Shown here: in pieces, positions 27,880 to 38,472 of the stretch
Layout of the letters: each line of letters opens with the position of its first letter
How positions within the stretch are numbered: position 1 is the stretch's first letter
Source: Actinacidiphila glaucinigra
Lineage (GTDB): Bacteria; Actinomycetota; Actinomycetes; Streptomycetales; Streptomycetaceae
Assembly: GCF_900188405.1 (NCBI RefSeq)
Contig: NZ_FZOF01000001.1
Span: 799,435-863,434 of the forward strand
DNA: 64,000 bases
Direction of reading: 5' to 3'
Position numbers and translations under genes: made by a program
Notes under the pieces: generated by a model
Told to the model about the DNA's origin: nothing
The model's database searches: none
What the model saw: the letters and a program-made list of their open reading frames with translations, nothing else

Positions 27880-29412
27880 TCACTTGGTGACGGCGTCCAG
27901 GGCGTCGACGATGCCGTGGCCGTAGAAGCTGGTCACGTGCCGTCCCGTGGTGCAGGTGGCGTCCTGCACGCCGTTGCCGTCCGGGTCGTACAGACCCGTC
28001 GGGCAACGCGGGTCGTCGGCCTGGGCCTTGAGCAGCCACTGCAACTGCTCCGGGGAGGCGTGCGGGTGGCGGCTCTTGATGAGCGCGGCGACGCCGGCCA
28101 CGTGCGGGCTGGCCATCGACGTGCCCTGCAGGTAGCCGTAGGTGTTGCCGGGCAGGGTGGACAGGATGCGCCCGTTCGCCGAGGGGGTGGCGGGGATCTG
28201 GTAGCGGTCGCCGCCCGGGCCCGCGACGTCCACGACGCCCAGACCGTAGCTGGAGTAGTACGACTTCAGCTTCTGCACACCGGTCGCGGAGACGGTGACG
28301 ACGCCCGGCAGCTGGGTCGGAAGGTCCCAGCAGACGTGCGGGTCGATCGTCCGGGTGACCGGGGTGGTGTCGTCGGGGCTCGTCGCGTCCTCGATGGCGT
28401 CCGAGTCGAGGTCGTGGTTGGAGTTGCCCGCCGAGGCGACGTTCAGCACGCCCTTCTTGTGGGAGTACTGCGCGGCCCGGTTGACGGCGTCGACGATGGC
28501 CCGCTGGTCGGGGTCGCCGAAGCAGTTGTAGAGCCACGGGTCGATGTAGTAGCTGTTGTTGGTGATCTCGACGCCGTGGTCGGCGGCGAAGACGAAGGCG
28601 CAGACCACGCTCTCCGGGAAGAACAGCTGGGTGTCGGGGTCGGCCACCTTGATGGAGGCGACCTTCACGCCCGGGGCGACACCCGCCACGCCGATCCCGT
28701 TGCGCGCCGCGGCGATCTCACCGGCGACGTGCGTGCCGTGGTAGGCCTCCGGGACGTAGGGACGCCAGGCGCCCGGGCTCGTGTCGGCCTTGCCGCCCAC
28801 GCAGTTGGCGGACTGCGAGGCCGAGAAGTTGGCGGTGAGGTCCGGGTGCGTGTCGTCGACGCCGGTGTCGATGACGGCGACCGTGACCTTGCGGCTGCCC
28901 GGGTTGATCCGGGCGGCCTTGTCGGCCCGGATGGCCGGCAGGTCCCACTGGTCCGGCTCCATCGGCTCCTGCCCGGCGGTGGCCGCGGCCTTCGCCCGGG
29001 CCGCGCCGGCAGCGGTGATCTCCTGCACCGCGCCCAGATCCGTGGTCGACGCCGTGGACAGCGCGGCCGTACGGGTCGCCCCGGCCGTCTGCACACCGCG
29101 CACCTTGCGTATCTCGGAGGCGAACGCGGGATTCGCGGAGTGGACGACGATCACGCCGATCCGGTCGTAGGTGGTGACGATGTCACCACCGCTGCGGGAC
29201 ACGGCCCGCTCGACGGACTTGATGGTTCCCCGGTCGGTCTTGGTGTTGACCACGTACGACAGCGTCGGGCCGTCGTACGCGGCACCGCCGCCGTTCGAGG
29301 CGGAACCGGCGGTGGCGGCCGAGGCGGCGTTCGGCAGGAAGGCGAGAGCACTCGCCACCGCGAATCCGATGGGTATCGCGAAGGCGCGACGCCGTCCGGG
29401 CAGTGGAGCCAT
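27880..29412 (-). CDS. Secreted S8 family subtilisin-like serine protease
   Basis: 510 aa. Signal peptide about residues 1-33 (basic MAPLPGRRR, hydrophobic core, AxA-like NAASAA). An inhibitor-I9-like propeptide follows (about residues 48-120). The catalytic triad is Asp182 in AVIDTGVDDTHPDL, His225 in YHGTHVAG and Ser432 in GTSMASPHVAG. Several Cys in the catalytic domain may pair. The C-terminus is short, with no binding module. It is expected to be exported and self-processed. Its upstream region has an AT-rich stretch with a TACCAAT/ATTGATA inverted repeat at 29506-29521. Confidence 0.94.
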   Translation of the reverse strand: MAPLPGRRRAFAIPIGFAVASALAFLPNAASAATAGSASNGGGAAYDGPTLSYVVNTKTDRGTIKSVERAVSRSGGDIVTTYDRIGVIVVHSANPAFASEIRKVRGVQTAGATRTAALSTASTTDLGAVQEITAAGAARAKAAATAGQEPMEPDQWDLPAIRADKAARINPGSRKVTVAVIDTGVDDTHPDLTANFSASQSANCVGGKADTSPGAWRPYVPEAYHGTHVAGEIAAARNGIGVAGVAPGVKVASIKVADPDTQLFFPESVVCAFVFAADHGVEITNNSYYIDPWLYNCFGDPDQRAIVDAVNRAAQYSHKKGVLNVASAGNSNHDLDSDAIEDATSPDDTTPVTRTIDPHVCWDLPTQLPGVVTVSATGVQKLKSYYSSYGLGVVDVAGPGGDRYQIPATPSANGRILSTLPGNTYGYLQGTSMASPHVAGVAALIKSRHPHASPEQLQWLLKAQADDPRCPTGLYDPDGNGVQDATCTTGRHVTSFYGHGIVDALDAVTK

Positions 29413-29505
29413 GGGATCTCCAATCGTCCAAACACCCGTCCTGGCGGGCCGGGTTGCCCTTGGACGGGTACATGACGCTGGAAGCTATCGCCGCCGTCCA
29501 CGCGC

Positions 29506-29521
29506 TATCAATGGATTGGTA
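29506..29521. promoter_or_regulatory. Operator-like imperfect palindrome upstream of the S8 protease
   Basis: On the minus strand, TACCAAT-CC-ATTGATA: arms complementary at 6 of 7 positions, in an AT-rich stretch about 95 bp before the protease start. The binding protein is unknown. Confidence 0.35.
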
Positions 29522-29623
29522 AAGAAAGCTCAAGTTCCGGTTGCCGAAGAAGAACCAGTTTTCAACTACCGCCCCCTGTCGAAGGCCGTGGTTGCGCATC
29601 TACCATGCGCGGGTCCGATCTTT

Positions 29624-29641
29624 ACGTGACGTAGCTCACGT
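29624..29641. promoter_or_regulatory. Crp-like binding site upstream of DUF485-actP
   Basis: An 18-bp near-perfect palindrome ACGTGA-CGTAGC-TCACGT contains the Crp core GTGA-N6-TCAC. It is centred about 83 bp before the GTG of the DUF485 gene. Crp control of yjcH-actP is established in enterobacteria (acs-yjcH-actP); the same arrangement here is inferred from the motif. Confidence 0.55.
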
Positions 29642-29715
29642 CGGCGCCCCGTGCGCCCGCGCGGGTCGCGTCGCCTGCTCATGTCCCCTCAAGCTCCGCC
29701 CCCACAGGAGGCATC

Positions 29716-30114
29716 GTGGACCCCGCACGACCTTCGGCAAGCTCCGGTCCGCCGTCTGCCGACTCGTACGCCGAGGTGCAGGCGAGCGCGGAGTTCGCCC
29801 AACTGCGCCGCTCATACCGATCGTTCGCGTTCCCGCTCACGGTCGCGTTCATCACCTGGTACCTGCTGTACGTCCTGCTGTCGAACTACGCCGGCGGCTT
29901 CATGGACACCAAGGTCGTGGGCCACATCAACGTCGCCCTCGTCTTCGGGCTCGCTCAGTTCGCCACCACCTTCGGCATCGCCGTCTGGTACTCCCGGCAC
30001 GCGAACGCCAAGCTCGACTCCCGCGCGGACGCCATCAAGGCGCGCCTGGAAGGCCCCGGCACCCGGGGCGCCGACGACACCGACGACACCGAGAGCACGG
30101 AGGCCACCGCATGA
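29716..30114 (+). CDS. DUF485 (YjcH-like) membrane protein
   Basis: 132 aa. Two membrane helices (about residues 38-58 and 70-92) and an acidic Asp/Glu/Thr tail (GADDTDDTESTEATA). YjcH-like proteins are encoded beside acetate or monocarboxylate symporters. The GTG start follows AGGAGG; the stop overlaps the next ATG (ATGA). It probably assists or stabilises the symporter; the mechanism is unknown. Confidence 0.9.
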   Translation: MDPARPSASSGPPSADSYAEVQASAEFAQLRRSYRSFAFPLTVAFITWYLLYVLLSNYAGGFMDTKVVGHINVALVFGLAQFATTFGIAVWYSRHANAKLDSRADAIKARLEGPGTRGADDTDDTESTEATA

Positions 30115-31748
30115 CCGCGCTGCACACCACGGGAGTCCAGGTGGTCGCGGTCGGCGCGAGCGAACACCGGCCGCTGATCATCACCCTGTTCTCGGTCTTC
30201 GTCGTCGCGACGCTCGGCATCACCGTCTGGGCGGGCCGCCAGACCAAGGACGCCACCGACTTCTACGCCGGCGGCCGTTCCTTCAGCGGCTTCCAGAACG
30301 GCCTGGCGATCTCCGGCGACTACATGTCGGCCGCGTCCTTCCTGGGCATCGCCGGCTCCATCGCCCTCGTCGGCTACGACGGCTTCCTCTACTCGATCGG
30401 CTTCCTCGTCGCCTGGCTGGTGGCGCTGCTGCTGGTCGCCGAACCGCTGCGCAACTCCGGCCGGTTCACCATGGCCGACGCCCTCGCCTTCCGGCTGCGG
30501 CAGCGCCCGGTGCGCACGGCCGCGGGCATCTCGACCATCGTTGTCAGCATCTTCTACCTGCTGGCCCAGATGGTCGGCGCGGGCGCCCTGGTGGCACTGC
30601 TGCTCGGCATCACCGGTGAGGGGCCGCGCCGTCTGATCGTCATCCTCGTCGGCGTCGTCATGGTGCTGTACGTGACCATCGGCGGCATGAAGGGCACCAC
30701 CTGGGTGCAGATGGTCAAGGCGGTGCTGCTGATCGGCGGGACCCTGCTGATCACGTTCCTGGTCTTCGCCAAGTTCAACTGGAACCTGTCCTCGCTGCTC
30801 GGCGCGGCCGCTGAGAAGAGCGGCAAGGGGGCGGCGTTCCTGGAGCCCGGCCTGAAGTACGGCGTCACCGCGACCTCGAAGATCGACTTCATCTCGCTGG
30901 GCCTGGCCCTGGTCCTCGGCACGGCGGGTCTGCCGCACATCCTGATCCGCTTCTACACCGTGCCCACCGCCCGGGCCGCCCGCACCTCGGTGAACTGGGC
31001 GATCGGCATCATCGGCTGCTTCTACCTGATGACGATCGCGCTGGGCTTCGGGGCCGCCGCGCTGCTCACCCCGGAGACGATCACCACCTCCAACGCCGCC
31101 GGCAACACCGCGGCACCGCTGCTCGCCCAGGAGATCGGCGGCGGCGCGGACTCCACGGGCGGCGCGATCCTGCTGGCGGTGATCTCCGCGGTCGCCTTCG
31201 CCACCATCCTGGCCGTGGTCGCGGGCCTCACCCTCGCCTCCTCGTCGTCCTTCGCGCACGACCTGTACGCCAACGTCATCCGCAAGGGCACGGCGAGCGA
31301 GAAGGAGGAGGTCGCGGCGGCGAAGATCGCCGCGGTGGCCATCGGGGCCGTGGCGATCCTGCTCGGCATCTTCGCGGGCAAGCTCAACATCGCCTTCCTG
31401 GTCGCCCTGGCCTTCGCCGTAGCGGCCTCCGCGAACCTGCCGACGCTCCTCTACAGCCTGTTCTGGAAGCGCTTCAACACCACCGGGGCGCTGTGGAGCA
31501 TCTACGGCGGCCTGATCACCTCCGTGTTCCTGGTGGTCTTCTCGCCCGTCGTCTCGGGCAAGGAGACCGCGATGTTCCCCGGTGTGGACTTCCACTGGTT
31601 CCCGCTGGAGAACCCGGGGATCATCTCCATCCCCGTCGGTTTCCTGCTCGGTGTGGTGGGCACGCTCCTGTCCAAGCCGGAAGAGGACGCCGACCGCAAG
31701 TACGCTGAGCTGGAGGTCCGCTCCCTCACGGGAGCCGGAGCGCATTAA
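30111..31748 (+). CDS. actP: Solute:sodium symporter family, cation/acetate symporter ActP-like
   Basis: 545 aa, about 13 membrane helices. Typical SSS features: DFYAGGRSFSGFQNGLAISGDYMSAASFLG near the N-terminus and the conserved GLPHILIRFYTVPTARAARTSVNWA in the middle. The combination with a DUF485 partner points to acetate, pyruvate or another short monocarboxylate. A 14-bp perfect inverted repeat follows at 31765-31805 and may end transcription before moaA. Confidence 0.9.
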   Translation: MTALHTTGVQVVAVGASEHRPLIITLFSVFVVATLGITVWAGRQTKDATDFYAGGRSFSGFQNGLAISGDYMSAASFLGIAGSIALVGYDGFLYSIGFLVAWLVALLLVAEPLRNSGRFTMADALAFRLRQRPVRTAAGISTIVVSIFYLLAQMVGAGALVALLLGITGEGPRRLIVILVGVVMVLYVTIGGMKGTTWVQMVKAVLLIGGTLLITFLVFAKFNWNLSSLLGAAAEKSGKGAAFLEPGLKYGVTATSKIDFISLGLALVLGTAGLPHILIRFYTVPTARAARTSVNWAIGIIGCFYLMTIALGFGAAALLTPETITTSNAAGNTAAPLLAQEIGGGADSTGGAILLAVISAVAFATILAVVAGLTLASSSSFAHDLYANVIRKGTASEKEEVAAAKIAAVAIGAVAILLGIFAGKLNIAFLVALAFAVAASANLPTLLYSLFWKRFNTTGALWSIYGGLITSVFLVVFSPVVSGKETAMFPGVDFHWFPLENPGIISIPVGFLLGVVGTLLSKPEEDADRKYAELEVRSLTGAGAH

Positions 31749-31764
31749 ACAAACTGTTGAACGT

Positions 31765-31805
31765 CAGTGCCGTCCCGTAGGCTGCGAAGTAACGGGACGG
31801 CACTG
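31765..31805 (+). terminator. Hairpin between actP and moaA
   Basis: Arms 31765-31778 (CAGTGCCGTCCCGT) and 31792-31805 (ACGGGACGGCACTG) are perfect complements with a 13-nt loop. It can terminate actP transcripts; it also lies in the moaA leader, where a -10-like TAGGCT falls in the loop. No match to a molybdenum-cofactor riboswitch was seen. Confidence 0.5.
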
Positions 31806-31842
31806 CCGTCCCACCGACCGGACCCTCAAAGGGAGGCGCGCC

Positions 31843-32832
31843 GTGCTGATCGACACCTACGGCCGGATCGCGACCGACCTCAGGGTCTCGCTGACCGACC
31901 GGTGCAATCTGCGGTGCACCTACTGCATGCCGGAGGAGGGCCTGCAGTGGCTCGGCAAGCCCGAGCTGCTCAGCGACGACGAGATCGTCCGGCTGGTGCG
32001 GATCGCCGTCACCACGCTCGGCGTCAAGGACGTCCGCTTCACCGGCGGCGAGCCCCTGCTCCGCCCCGGTCTCGTCGGCATCGTCGAGCGCTGCGCGGAG
32101 CTGGAGCCCCGCCCGAAGCTCTCCCTCACCACCAACGGCATAGGCCTCGCCCGCACCGCGGCCGCTCTGCGCGGGGCCGGGCTGGACCGGGTGAACGTCT
32201 CCCTGGACACCCTGCGGCCCGACGTCTTCCAGACCCTCACCCGCCGCAAGCGGCACGATGACGTCGTCCGCGGCCTGGAGGCCGCCCACGCCGCGGGACT
32301 GACCCCGGTCAAGGTCAACACCGTGCTGATGCGCGGCATCAACGACGACGAGGCCCCCGAGCTGCTGGCCTGGGCCCTGGAACACGACTACGAGCTGCGC
32401 TTCATCGAGCAGATGCCGCTCGACGCCCAGCACGGCTGGCAGCGCAGCGACATGGTCACCGCCCAGGAGATCCTGGAGAGCCTGCGGACCCGCTTCACCC
32501 TGACCGCCGAGACCGACGAGGCCCGCGGCCACGCCCCCGCCGAACGCTGGCTGGTGGACGGCGGCCCCGCCCGGGTCGGCGTGATCGCCTCGGTCACGCG
32601 GCCCTTCTGCCGGGCCTGCGACCGCACCCGGCTCACCGCGGACGGTCAGGTGCGCAACTGCCTGTTCGCGCGCGAGGAGAGCGATCTGCGCGCCGCGCTG
32701 CGCTCCGGCGGCTCCGACGAGGAGATCGCCGAGCTCTGGCGCACCGCGATGTGGGGCAAGAAGGCCGGCTCCGGCCTGGACGACCCCACGTTCCTGCAGC
32801 CCGAGCGGCCCATGTCAGCCATCGGCGGCTGA
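31843..32832 (+). CDS. moaA: GTP 3',8-cyclase MoaA
   Basis: 329-aa radical SAM enzyme of the first step of molybdenum-cofactor synthesis. The N-terminal cluster motif is C21-x3-C25-x2-C28 (CNLRCTYC), and the C-terminal cluster is FCRACDRTRLTADGQVRNC (CxxC...C). It ends with the conserved SAIGG double glycine. The GTG at 31843 follows GGGAGG; the longer reading frame upstream is the antisense/3' region of actP. No other moa gene lies next to it. Its 3' end overlaps the convergent small gene by 18 bp. Confidence 0.96.
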   Translation: MLIDTYGRIATDLRVSLTDRCNLRCTYCMPEEGLQWLGKPELLSDDEIVRLVRIAVTTLGVKDVRFTGGEPLLRPGLVGIVERCAELEPRPKLSLTTNGIGLARTAAALRGAGLDRVNVSLDTLRPDVFQTLTRRKRHDDVVRGLEAAHAAGLTPVKVNTVLMRGINDDEAPELLAWALEHDYELRFIEQMPLDAQHGWQRSDMVTAQEILESLRTRFTLTAETDEARGHAPAERWLVDGGPARVGVIASVTRPFCRACDRTRLTADGQVRNCLFAREESDLRAALRSGGSDEEIAELWRTAMWGKKAGSGLDDPTFLQPERPMSAIGG

Positions 32833-33048
32833 GCTCGTCTCCCACTCCTCGAAGGGCACGACGTCCTTCAGGAAGCCGCGGACGCCCAGGAACGAGGACA
32901 GGTGCTCGCGGTGTTCCTCGCACGCCAGCCAGGTCTTGCGGCGCTCGGGCGTGTGGATCTTCGGGTTGTTCCAGGCGAGCACCCACACGGCGGGGGCGCG
33001 GCAACCCTTGGCGGAGCAGATCGGAGATTCGTCGGTCACGAACCCCAT
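32815..33048 (-). CDS. Conserved small actinobacterial protein
   Basis: 77 aa, soluble, starting MGFVTDESPICSAKGCRAPAV. Two close Cys (ICSAKGC), a later Cys-Glu-Glu-His (CEEHREH) and Trp-rich core (VWVLAWNNPKIH) suggest a small metal-binding fold. The family is widespread in Streptomyces, with no known function. It overlaps the moaA 3' end by 18 bp on the opposite strand. Confidence 0.8.
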   Translation of the reverse strand: MGFVTDESPICSAKGCRAPAVWVLAWNNPKIHTPERRKTWLACEEHREHLSSFLGVRGFLKDVVPFEEWETSSAADG

Positions 33049-33229
33049 CCAAACATGGCGACGCCGGGCAGCCACGGGGGGAGCCGCCCGGCGTCGGTCC
33101 GTCGCTCCGACGGGGGATGCGGAGCGCGTACGCAGTATGTCACGCGGCAAGGGCCGCAGTGCAGTGGATCCCCATGATTGATCTGAGGTTTTCTTGAGCT
33201 TCGGAGCGGTGCGCGAACGGGCGAAAGGT

Positions 33230-33592
33230 TCAGGCCTGACCGGAACGAGGCCGTCCGTCCTCTTCCGGGGTCCGCTCCGCCGGCAGCCGCGGTTCACCGG
33301 GGCCGAGCGCCGGCGGGACCCGCGGAGCGATCCGGGCCGACGGCAGCCCCGGGGCGTTCTCCCGGCCCGCGTTGGCGATGACGACCGCGATGTACGGCAG
33401 CACCAGACCGAGCACCAGCGCGATCCAGGCCAGGGGCGCCGAGACGTTCCACAGCACGACCGCCAGGATGAACGACAGGGTGCGGACCGACATCGAGATG
33501 ATGTAGCGCCGCTGCCTTCCGCGGACGTCATCGGTGAGCCCCGCCGCGGTCCCGGTGATCCGGAAGACCTCGGTACCGCTCCGCTTCCGCAT
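33230..33592 (-). CDS. DUF3099 family small membrane protein
   Basis: 120 aa. Core ITGTAAGLTDDVRGRQRRYIISM, followed by two membrane helices (about residues 32-50 and 57-75) and a Pro/Arg/Gly/Glu-rich C-terminal tail. This matches DUF3099 proteins of actinobacteria, of unknown function. The ATG at 33592 (MRKRSGTEVFRITG) gives the conserved N-terminus; an upstream in-frame start is less likely. Divergent from the GlsB-like gene. Confidence 0.82.
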   Translation of the reverse strand: MRKRSGTEVFRITGTAAGLTDDVRGRQRRYIISMSVRTLSFILAVVLWNVSAPLAWIALVLGLVLPYIAVVIANAGRENAPGLPSARIAPRVPPALGPGEPRLPAERTPEEDGRPRSGQA

Positions 33593-33770
33593 CACGTTCC
33601 ACCACCTGCTCGAAACGCCGGAAGCCACCCGGTTCCGGCACGGCCCACGTTACGCCGTGGGTCCGTCGCAGTGGAGACCGGGGAGGCCGTCGGGGTGTGA
33701 CAGCACCCGCCGTACGGCGTATGGCCGCCTTCCGCATGCGACGTACCCGGGCCACGCCGAGACTGACCGC

Positions 33771-34052
33771 ATGAACTGGTTCTGGGCGATCATCGTCGGC
33801 ATCGTGCTCGGCTTCCTGGCCAAGCTGCTCCTGCCGGGGAAGCAGGACATCCCCTGGTGGCTCACCATCATCTGCGGCATCCTCGGCGCCTTCCTGGGCA
33901 ACGCGGTCGCCGGATGGGTCGGCGTACGGCACACCAGCGGTGTCGACTGGATCCGCCACGTGCTGCAGATCCTGGGCGCCATCCTCGTGGTCGCCGTGAT
34001 CACCCCGCTGTGGGCCTCGGTCCGCGGCCGTCGGCGGCGGACGGCCACCTGA
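33771..34052 (+). CDS. GlsB/YeaQ/YmgE-type small stress membrane protein
   Basis: 93 aa, three membrane helices, Gly-rich, beginning MNWFWAIIVGIVLGFLAKLL and containing GILGAFLGNAVAGWVGV, the signature of the transglycosylase-associated family. Members are induced by envelope or osmotic stress, but have no proven activity. A GAGACT box lies 6 nt before the ATG with no ribosome-binding site between, so the gene is probably leaderless. Confidence 0.85.
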   Translation: MNWFWAIIVGIVLGFLAKLLLPGKQDIPWWLTIICGILGAFLGNAVAGWVGVRHTSGVDWIRHVLQILGAILVVAVITPLWASVRGRRRRTAT

Positions 34053-34084
34053 CGGGACGTACCGCGCCGGGCAGGGCGCCCCGC

Positions 34085-34636
34085 TCAGTGGGCGTGCTGC
34101 CGCAGATGGGTCGGCGGCACCAGGTCGGTGAGCCACACTCCGTTGGCGCTCACCCGGAACACGTGGCCCGTGGCGGCCAGCCCCGCCGCGTCCACCGCCA
34201 GCACCACCGGACGGCCGTGCCGCGAACCGACGCGCACGGCCGTCTCCACGTCCGCGGAGAGGTGGACGTCCTGCCGGGACATCGGCTTGAGCCCCTCGCG
34301 CAGCACGATCGGCAGCGTGGTGCTCGCCGTGCCGTGGAAGAGGACGGCCGGCGGATCCGCCGGGGACAGCCCGAGGTCGACCTCGACCGAGTGTCCCTGG
34401 CTGGCCCTGATCCGCCGCCCGTCCTCCGAGAAGGCGTACCGCTTCTTGTTGTTGTCGGCCACGACGTGGTCGAGATCGGCGCGCGAGAAACGCCGGCCGG
34501 CCCGGCGGGACGCGGCGATCAGCTCGTCCACGTCCACCCAGCCGGCCTCGTCGAGGGTGATCCCGATCGAGGCCGGGTCGTGCCGCAGCACCCGTGCCAG
34601 GAACTTCGAGACCTTGACCGTCTGCTTCTCGTCCAT
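34085..34636 (-). CDS. kptA: RNA 2'-phosphotransferase KptA/Tpt1
   Basis: 183 aa. In eukaryotes Tpt1 removes the 2'-phosphate left by tRNA ligase, using NAD+. Conserved segments: KFLARVLRHDPASIGITLDEAGWVDVDELI at the N-terminus, HGTASTTLPIVLREGL and HLSADVETAVRVGSRHG in the NAD-binding domain. Bacteria lack the matching tRNA splicing, so the natural substrate here is unknown. It follows tldE by 20 bp on the minus strand, probably as the last gene of a tldD-tldE-kptA operon. An ATG 12 nt upstream of the chosen start is possible. Confidence 0.92.
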   Translation of the reverse strand: MDEKQTVKVSKFLARVLRHDPASIGITLDEAGWVDVDELIAASRRAGRRFSRADLDHVVADNNKKRYAFSEDGRRIRASQGHSVEVDLGLSPADPPAVLFHGTASTTLPIVLREGLKPMSRQDVHLSADVETAVRVGSRHGRPVVLAVDAAGLAATGHVFRVSANGVWLTDLVPPTHLRQHAH

Positions 34637-34656
34637 CGCCCCACCCATCGTCCTGG

Positions 34657-36044
34657 TCAGACCCCCTGGCTGACCGAGCTCATGTTGAAGTCCGGGATCC
34701 GCATCGCCGGGAACGCGGCCCGGGTGAACCAGTCGCTCCACTCGCGCGGCAGCGTCCGCTCGGTGCGGCCTACCTCGGTGGCCCGGCCCAGCAGGTCCAC
34801 CGGCGACTCGTTGAACCGGAAGTTGTTCACCACGCCGGTCACCTCGCCGCCCTCCACCAGGTAGACCCCGTCCCGGGTCAGTCCGGTCAGCAGCAGGGTG
34901 GCCGGATCCACCTCGCGGATGTACCACAGGCAGGTCAGCAGCAGGCCGCGCTCGGTGTCCGCCACCATCTCCTCCAGCGACCGCTTGCCGCCGCCGTCCA
35001 GGATCAGGTTGCCCCCGGACGGCGCGAACGGCAGCCCGGTCAGACCGGCGCTGTGCCGGGTGGTGGACAGCCGGTTGAGCACGCCCTCGCGCACCCAGTC
35101 GGTGGCCTCGACGGGCAGCCCGTTGTCGAAGACCGACGCGACGTCACCCGAGGCGTGCGCGATCACGAACGGCGCCGACTCCAGCCCCGGTTCGTTCGGG
35201 TCGCTGCGCAGCGTCAGCGGCAGTTCCGAGAGCTGCTCGCCGACCCGGGTGCCGCCGCCCGGCCGGCTGAAGACCGTACGGCCCTCCGCCGCGTCCCGGG
35301 CCGCCGCGCTCCACTGCTGGTAGATCACCAGGTCCGCCACGGCGGACGGCGGCAGCAGCGTCTCGTACCGCCCGGCGGGCAGGTCGATCCGGCGCTCGGC
35401 CCAGGCCAGGCGCTGCGCCAGGTCGGCGTCGAGGGCCGCCGGGTCGACGTCGGTGAAGTCCCGGGTGGCGGCACCGGCCCACGCCGAGCGGGACATGTCC
35501 TCGGACTTGGCGTTGAGCTCCAGGGTGCCGCTGGGCTGGTCGTGACGGAGCCGCAGCCCCGAGGACGTGCCCAGGTAGGTGGAGGTGACGGAGTGGTACG
35601 CGAAGCCGTACAGCCTCCGGCCGCCGGCCCGCGCCGCGGCGAAGGACTCGCCCAGGGCGGGCGCGAAGGCGGCGAACACCCCGGAGGAGGTCTCGGCGGG
35701 AGGCTCGGTGAAGGAGGTGCTCGCCGGCACCCCCTCGACCAGCGGCTGGGCGTCCTCGGCGGGCCCGGCGGCGCGGGCGGCCGCCTCGGCGGCCCGTACC
35801 AGCGGCTCCAGTTCGTCCGCGGTGACCGCGGCGCGGGACACCACGCCCGAGGCGGTGCCCTGGGAGCCGTCCACCGTGGCGACCACGGTCAGGGTGCGGC
35901 CCCGCGTCACACCGTTGGTGGTCAGGGCGTTGCCCGCCCAGCGCAGGTTGGCCGAGGACTCCTCGTCGGCGATGACCACGCAGCCGTCCGCCCGGGACAG
36001 CTCCAGGGCGCGCTCGACGATCTCGTGGGGCTTCGAAACGGAGC

Positions 36045-36048
<4 letters not shown>
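34657..36048 (-). CDS. tldE: TldE/PmbA-type subunit of the TldD/TldE metalloprotease
   Basis: 463 aa. N-terminal [27 protein letters not shown] and C-terminal segments ([26 protein letters not shown]) match PmbA/TldE, the subunit that lacks the zinc motif. A reading frame joins it to tldD by readthrough, but the ATG at 36048 overlaps the tldD stop (ATGA), so they are two coupled genes. TldD/E complexes trim peptides such as microcin B17 precursor and CcdA. Confidence 0.9.
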
Positions 36049-37568
<1,520 letters not shown>

Positions 37569-37762
37569 GTCGGCCTCCCCTTCTGTCCAGTCGTCGACGT
37601 CTCCGCAGTGAATCATGCCGCTCCGACAATCCGCCCGCCTGCGGTTTTCTGTAGGGACTCGACAGCGACTCGCACATGCCCCTGTCGGGGGTCGATTCCA
37701 CGTACCGCGAGGTAGGCAGATAGTTTTCTGGAGTACCAGACCTCTAGGGAAAGGGTGATCCG

Positions 37763-38467
37763 TTGAGCCGCTCGGTTCTCGTCACCGGAGGAAACCGGGG
37801 CATCGGCCTCGCCATCGCCCGAGCGTTCGCCGACGCGGGCGACAAGGTCGCCGTCACCTACCGCTCGGGCGAGCCGCCGGAGGGGTTCTTCGCCGTCAAG
37901 TGCGACATCACAGACGGTGAGCAGGTCGAGCAGGCGTTCAAGGAGATCGAGGCCCAGCAGGGCGCGGTCGAAGTGCTGGTGGCCAACGCCGGCGTCACCC
38001 GCGACCAGCTGCTGCTGCGGATGTCCGACGACGACTTCACGTCGGTCCTGGACACCAACCTCACCGGCACCTTCCGCGTGGTCAAGGCCGCGGTGCGGAA
38101 GATGCTGCGCGCGCGCAAGGGCCGCGTCGTGCTGATCTCCTCCGTGGTGGGCCTGACGGGCCAGGCGGGACAGGCGAACTACGCCGCGTCCAAGGCCGGC
38201 CTGGTCGGCTTCGCGCGCTCGCTGGCCCGTGAGCTCGGCTCGCGCAACATCACGGTCAACGTGGTCGCCCCCGGCTTCGTCGACACCGACATGACCCGGG
38301 TGCTCACCGACGAGCAGCGCCAGAACATCGTCGGCCAGGTCCCGCTGGCCCGTTACGCGCAGCCCGAGGAGATCGCCGCCTCGGTCCGTTTCCTCGCCTC
38401 CGAGGAAGCCGCATACATCACCGGAGCCGTCATTCCCGTAGACGGCGGATTGGGCATGGGTCACTGA
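37763..38467 (+). CDS. fabG: 3-oxoacyl-ACP reductase FabG
   Basis: 234-aa classical SDR: TGGNRGIGLAIARAF nucleotide motif, NAGVTRD, catalytic Ser in ISSVVG and YAASK. C-terminal PVDGGLGMGH is typical. It starts with TTG after a GGAAAGGG site. Five bases separate it from fabI, and the pair matches the mycobacterial mabA-inhA operon of type II fatty acid synthesis. Confidence 0.94.
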   Translation: MSRSVLVTGGNRGIGLAIARAFADAGDKVAVTYRSGEPPEGFFAVKCDITDGEQVEQAFKEIEAQQGAVEVLVANAGVTRDQLLLRMSDDDFTSVLDTNLTGTFRVVKAAVRKMLRARKGRVVLISSVVGLTGQAGQANYAASKAGLVGFARSLARELGSRNITVNVVAPGFVDTDMTRVLTDEQRQNIVGQVPLARYAQPEEIAASVRFLASEEAAYITGAVIPVDGGLGMGH

Positions 38468-38472
38468 GCATC

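Larger units (their letters stand above)
29413..29715. promoter_or_regulatory. 303-bp divergent intergenic region of protease and DUF485-actP
   Basis: No gene seen. It holds the promoters of both flanking operons, an AT-rich stretch near 29503-29580, an operator-like inverted repeat on the protease side and a Crp-like palindrome on the actP side (both listed separately). The DUF485 gene itself is preceded by an AGGAGG site. Confidence 0.6.

Noticed and set aside
31749..31842. Molybdenum-cofactor riboswitch before moaA
   Set aside because: There is one hairpin but not the multi-stem consensus; it is better read as a terminator.
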